Below, piece by piece: positions 60,661-64,000 of a DNA stretch of 64,000 nucleotides (within the stretch, counting starts at the first letter, position 1; each line of letters begins with the position of its first letter). Origin of the DNA: Paeniglutamicibacter quisquiliarum. Lineage in GTDB: Bacteria; Actinomycetota; Actinomycetes; Actinomycetales; Micrococcaceae. Under the pieces are notes generated by a model. That model was not told the DNA's origin. It saw only the letters and a list, made by a program, of their open reading frames with translations, and did no database searches. The position numbers were made by a program, and so were the translations under genes. The stretch is taken from positions 496,001-560,000 of the forward strand of contig NZ_JAHRED010000001.1 of NCBI RefSeq assembly GCF_019084045.1, given 5' to 3'.

Positions 60661-61842
60661 ATGAATGCGCCCAGCGACGTGATCGTCATCGGTGCCGGAG
60701 TCATTGGTTCGGCGATTGCATATTTCGCCACCATGCAGGGACTCTCCGTGACCGTGCTGGAGCGCGGCCTTCCGGCAAGCGGAACCAGCTCCGCCTGCGA
60801 GGGCAACATCCTGGTGTCGGACAAGGAACTAGGCCCGGAACTCGAGCTGACAAAGTTCTCGCTTGACACCTGGCGCGGCGACCTGGCCGAGCACGCAGCC
60901 CACTGGGAATTCGAGTCCAAGGGTGGCATCATCGTCGCCTCCCGGGAATCCTCCCTTGCCTCGCTGGACCGCCTGACCAAGGCGCAGGCCGACTACGGGA
61001 TCGACGTCGAACGGGTCGACATCCCGCGGCTGCGCGAATTCGAGCCCAACATTTCCCCCGACGCGCTGGGTGCTGCATGGTACCCGGACGACTGCCAGGT
61101 CCAGCCGATGCTGGTTGCAGGGCACCTGCTCAAGTTGGCCCGGGCCGCCGGCACCACGGTCATCACCAACACCATGGTCACCGGGTTTGTGCGCAACGGC
61201 GACACCGTCACCGGGGTGAAGACCGACCGCGGGCAATTCCACGCCCCGGCAGTCGTCAACGCCGCGGGCAGCTGGTCCGAGGACATCGCGGCACTGGCAG
61301 GGGTCAACGTGCCGGTCAAGCCCCGCAAGGGCTTTGTCATGGTCACCGAACCGTTGCCGCCGATGGTGCACCACAAGGTGTACGCGGCCGAGTACGTGGA
61401 CAACGTTGGCAGCTCCGACGCCGGACTGCAGTCCTCGCCGGTGGTCGAGGGAACCCCAGCCGGGTCAATCTTGATCGGCTCCTCCCGAGAGCGCGTCGGA
61501 TTCGACCGCAGCGTCAACACCGACGCCCTGCGCCAGATGGCCGCCAACGCCATCGCGCTCTTCCCGTTCCTGGAGAAGACGCGGATCATCCGCCACTACC
61601 ACGGCTTCCGCCCCTACTGCCCGGACCACCTGCCGGTCATCGGCCACGACCCGCGCGCGCCTGGCCTCTGGCACGCCAGCGGCTACGAAGGCGCGGGCAT
61701 CGGCCTGTCCGCCGGCACAGGAAAGCTCGTGGCCCAGGCCCTGGCCGGATTGGTCCCCGACATGTCACTGGCGCCCTTCGCCCCCGAACGCTTCGGCGCA
61801 TTCACCCCGACCGGCAACGTCCCACAGGAGTCAGCAGCATGA
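60661..61842 (+). CDS. D-hydroxyproline dehydrogenase, FAD (DAO-type) subunit
   Basis: A 393-residue DAO-family FAD oxidoreductase, similar to the beta subunit of opine/hydroxyproline dehydrogenases. N-terminal FAD motif VIGAGVIGSAIAYFATMQG (residues 9-27), RGLPASGTSSACEGNILV, and the C-terminal WHASGYEGAGIGLSAGTGKL. It should oxidize cis-4-hydroxy-D-proline to Δ1-pyrroline-4-hydroxy-2-carboxylate together with the next two subunits. It overlaps the [2Fe-2S] gene by ATGA. Confidence 0.9.
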   Translation: MNAPSDVIVIGAGVIGSAIAYFATMQGLSVTVLERGLPASGTSSACEGNILVSDKELGPELELTKFSLDTWRGDLAEHAAHWEFESKGGIIVASRESSLASLDRLTKAQADYGIDVERVDIPRLREFEPNISPDALGAAWYPDDCQVQPMLVAGHLLKLARAAGTTVITNTMVTGFVRNGDTVTGVKTDRGQFHAPAVVNAAGSWSEDIAALAGVNVPVKPRKGFVMVTEPLPPMVHHKVYAAEYVDNVGSSDAGLQSSPVVEGTPAGSILIGSSRERVGFDRSVNTDALRQMAANAIALFPFLEKTRIIRHYHGFRPYCPDHLPVIGHDPRAPGLWHASGYEGAGIGLSAGTGKLVAQALAGLVPDMSLAPFAPERFGAFTPTGNVPQESAA

Positions 61843-62105
61843 GCACCACACCGCGGCGGATCACCGTGACACTCAACGACGCCCGGGTGACGGCCGATGC
61901 CGGCCAGAGCGTCGGCGCCGTCCTGATGGGCCAAGGAATCAAGGCCTGGCGCACCACCCGCAACGAGGGCAAGCCGCGCGGCCTGTTCTGCGGCATCGGC
62001 GCTTGCTACGACTGCCTGGTCACCATCGACGGACAAGCCAACCAGCGGGCCTGCCTGGTCGAAGCGACCGAATCCATGACCATTGAAGGGGACTTCAACG
62101 CATGA
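61839..62105 (+). CDS. D-hydroxyproline dehydrogenase, small [2Fe-2S] subunit
   Basis: An 88-residue ferredoxin-like subunit (Fer2_4 class), as in opine dehydrogenase gamma and HcnA. Cluster ligands are Cys51, Cys56, Cys59 (LFCGIGACYDCLV) and Cys72 (NQRAC). ATG at 61839 follows ACAGGAG. The reading frame is open far upstream inside the neighbouring gene, but the family length fixes this start. It overlaps both neighbours. Confidence 0.92.
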   Translation: MSTTPRRITVTLNDARVTADAGQSVGAVLMGQGIKAWRTTRNEGKPRGLFCGIGACYDCLVTIDGQANQRACLVEATESMTIEGDFNA

Positions 62106-63553
62106 GCCCCCACGAGGAAATTGCCTTCTCCGTAGCAGTCATTGGTGCAGGCCCGGCGGGCCTGGCCGCCGCGGTTGCCGCGGCCGAACGAGGCGCCAGG
62201 GTCGTCGTCCTCGACGCCGGCGCCCAGCCCGGCGGCCAGTTTTGGCGCCACCGCCCCGAGTCCGTCGTTACCGAATCCGATGGCCACGGCCACCACGGCT
62301 GGAAGACCTACCTGGATTTGCGCGCACGCTTCGACGCGGCCATCTCCCGCGGCTTGCTGCGCTACTTGCCCAACACCCAGGTGTGGATGATCGAACGCGA
62401 GGATGCCGGCCGCTTTGTGTTGCGGCTGACCCCGGCCACCGGCACCGCAATCGACACTGCAACGGTGCGCGCCGACAAACTGGTTTCCTGCAGCGGCGGC
62501 TACGACCGCCAGCTGCCGGTACCCGGATGGGACCTGCCCGGGGTCATGGCCGCCGGCGGGATCCAGGCGTTCATCAAGGCCAACGGCGCCCTGCCGGGCA
62601 AGCGCTTTGTGGTGGCCGGGACCGGGCCCTTCCTGCTGCCGGTGGCCGCAAACATTGCCGAGGCCGGCGGCAAGGTCGTGGCAGTGTGCGAATCCGCCTC
62701 GCTGGCCAACTGGCTCCCGCACCTGGGCGCCGCAAGCGGCGTACCGGGCAAGGCCCTCGAGGGTGCGGAGTACGCTGCCGCCTTTGCCAGGCACCGCATC
62801 CGCTACCGCACGCGCACGGTGGTCACCGAGGTGCTGGGGGAGTCCAGCGCATCCTCGGTGCGCATCGCCAAAGTCGACGCCGAGGGGGCCGTGATTGCGG
62901 GAACTGACCTGCTGCTTGAGGACGTGGACGTCGTTGGTTTCGGCTGGGGGTTCACCCCTCAGATCGAACTTACCGTCGCCTTGGGGGCAGCGACGCGCAT
63001 CGATGCCGACGGCTCGCTGGTCTGCGTGGTCGACGGCCGGCAGGCATCCAACGTGCCCGGTCTTTACCTCGCCGGCGAGGTGACGGGCGTTGGCGGTGCC
63101 GTGCTGGCCGTGGCCGAGGGGCTCGTTGCCGGGGCCGCGGCAGCCAACGGCGAGGCACCGGGAGCCGGCACCGCGCGGCAGATCCGGCGCCACCGCCGGT
63201 TCGCCGGGGCCATGCACCGGGCGCACCCGGTCCCCGAAAAGTGGGACGAGATGCTGACCGACGACACCCTGGTGTGCAGGTGCGAGGAGGTACGCCATGC
63301 CGAGGTCGCACACGCCCGCGACACACTTGGCGCCACGGATGCACGCACCATGAAGTCCTTCACCCGCGCCGGGATGGGCTGGTGCCAGGGCAGGGTCTGC
63401 GGCTTCGCTGTCTCCTGCCTTTCCGCCAAGGGCACCGAGGATGCAGGGGCCGAAGCCGCATCGCTGGCGGCCATCGCCAAGCGCCCCGTCGCCGCCCCGC
63501 TGACCCTGGGCGAGATCAGCACCATGGACTCCCGGCAACCCCGGGACGCATGA
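62102..63553 (+). CDS. D-hydroxyproline dehydrogenase, large FAD/NAD(P)-type subunit
   Basis: A 483-residue pyridine-nucleotide-disulfide-oxidoreductase-like subunit (HcnB/alpha type). The N-terminal FAD motif is VIGAGPAGLAAAVAAAERG, PGGQFWRHRP follows, a second nucleotide fold begins FVVAGTGPFLLPVAANI, and the C-terminal BFD-type [2Fe-2S] region has VCRCEEVRHAEV and GWCQGRVCG (Cys ligands). With the FAD (DAO) and small iron-sulfur subunits it forms the three-part dehydrogenase. ALDH follows after 76 bases. Confidence 0.9.
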   Translation: MSPHEEIAFSVAVIGAGPAGLAAAVAAAERGARVVVLDAGAQPGGQFWRHRPESVVTESDGHGHHGWKTYLDLRARFDAAISRGLLRYLPNTQVWMIEREDAGRFVLRLTPATGTAIDTATVRADKLVSCSGGYDRQLPVPGWDLPGVMAAGGIQAFIKANGALPGKRFVVAGTGPFLLPVAANIAEAGGKVVAVCESASLANWLPHLGAASGVPGKALEGAEYAAAFARHRIRYRTRTVVTEVLGESSASSVRIAKVDAEGAVIAGTDLLLEDVDVVGFGWGFTPQIELTVALGAATRIDADGSLVCVVDGRQASNVPGLYLAGEVTGVGGAVLAVAEGLVAGAAAANGEAPGAGTARQIRRHRRFAGAMHRAHPVPEKWDEMLTDDTLVCRCEEVRHAEVAHARDTLGATDARTMKSFTRAGMGWCQGRVCGFAVSCLSAKGTEDAGAEAASLAAIAKRPVAAPLTLGEISTMDSRQPRDA

Positions 63554-63629
63554 CCGCCCACCCAAGTTTTCGACCCGCGGATTGCCTCCGCATCTCCATC
63601 TACTTCCCCGTGAAAGGACCACGCCAATC

Positions 63630-64000
63630 ATGACGACCACCATCACCGTCACCCCGACGACAGCCACCGAGCTCGAGGAAATCCTCGTTGCCGCCCAGCA
63701 GGCGGCGGCCCCTTGGGCCGCACTGCGCCCCTCCGAGCGCGCCGCCGTACTGGATGCGGTTGCAGACGCCCTCGATGCCGCGGCAGGCACCCTCGTCCCG
63801 ATAGCCATGGCGGAGACCAACCTGCCGCAGGCCCGCCTGACGGGAGAGCTCAAGCGCACCACCTTCCAGCTGCGCCTCTTTGGAGAGGTGCTGCGCGACG
63901 GCGCCTACCTCGACGCACGCATCGACCACGCCGATGCTCAGTGGCCGATGGGCGCACCGCGCCCCGACCTGCGCCGCGTGCTCGAGCCGATGGGCCCGGT
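63630..64000 (+). CDS. Alpha-ketoglutarate semialdehyde dehydrogenase (5' part only)
   Basis: The first 123 residues of an aldehyde dehydrogenase cut by the right edge. The start MTTTITVTPTTATELEEILVAA, then NLPQARLTGELKRTTFQLRLFGEVLRDGAYLDARID and PRPDLRRVLEPMGPV match the KGSADH (2,5-dioxovalerate dehydrogenase) subgroup, which oxidizes alpha-ketoglutarate semialdehyde to 2-oxoglutarate; it would be the last step of this locus. AAAGGACC lies before the ATG at 63630. The catalytic Cys and Glu are beyond the window. Confidence 0.85.
   Translation, partial: MTTTITVTPTTATELEEILVAAQQAAAPWAALRPSERAAVLDAVADALDAAAGTLVPIAMAETNLPQARLTGELKRTTFQLRLFGEVLRDGAYLDARIDHADAQWPMGAPRPDLRRVLEPMGP

Noticed and set aside
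1-64000. tRNA, rRNA, CRISPR arrays, insertion sequences, prophage
   Set aside because: I looked for transposase motifs, regularly spaced repeats and cloverleaf-like segments and saw none; a dedicated RNA and repeat search would be needed to be certain.

Overview
The window is high-GC DNA with densely packed, often overlapping genes (ATGA, GTGA and TAATG junctions), frequent GTG starts and several start codons lying 6-7 bases after a -10 box. This style, with the gene families present, points to an actinobacterium, most likely an Arthrobacter-like member of the Micrococcaceae (inference; no rRNA or other marker is present). I see no tRNA, rRNA, CRISPR array, insertion sequence or prophage. The content is that of a chromosomal region rich in catabolic and transport genes.

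Layout. 1-10.8 kb: the start of an ABC solute-binding lipoprotein (cut by the left edge), an alpha/beta hydrolase, a divergent NAD(P)-binding protein/HxlR regulator pair, a DUF4383 membrane protein, a lactate-permease-type transporter, a DUF503 protein, a class I aminotransferase, a GerMN lipoprotein, an excisionase-type HTH protein, malic enzyme and a Gmad2 protein. 10.9-20.8 kb: a probable organosulfur uptake and desulfurization locus. It has a peptide-type ABC transporter (binding protein, two permeases and a fused double ATPase), an acyl-CoA-dehydrogenase-like flavoprotein and two paralogous NtaA/DszA-type flavin monooxygenases, one divergent and one at the operon end. 20.9-30 kb: two DUF4262-like proteins, an amino acid permease, a CitE-like lyase, a methyltransferase, an acyl-CoA synthetase, an NAD(P)-binding protein, RraA, and a second HxlR/oxidoreductase divergent pair with a very clear operator.

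30-34.5 kb: a minus-strand operon that looks like D-amino-acid degradation (PLP amino acid deaminase, D-aminoacylase, KDPG-type aldolase, FAH-family protein). Its first two genes appear inactivated: the deaminase has Thr where the PLP lysine belongs, and the aminoacylase has lost metal ligands and carries a frameshift. 35.4-39.1 kb: an OpuC-type osmoprotectant ABC transporter. 39.3-45.4 kb: purine oxidation (MocA-like cytidylyltransferase, a fused [2Fe-2S]/molybdopterin dehydrogenase subunit, FAD subunit, XdhC, guanine-deaminase-like enzyme). 45.5-53.4 kb: a DUF4184 membrane protein, a LysR/flavoprotein divergent pair, an AAHS-type MFS transporter/IclR divergent pair and a two-gene ABC exporter.

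53.9-64 kb: a nearly complete hydroxyproline catabolic locus with two transporters, a DapA-type deaminase, hydroxyproline epimerase, an ornithine-cyclodeaminase-family reductase, a GntR regulator, a three-subunit D-hydroxyproline dehydrogenase and the start of alpha-ketoglutarate semialdehyde dehydrogenase. Epimerase, dehydrogenase, deaminase and aldehyde dehydrogenase together would convert trans-4-hydroxy-L-proline to 2-oxoglutarate. An ATGTSACAT palindrome before both the first transporter and the deaminase gene is a candidate operator for the GntR protein.
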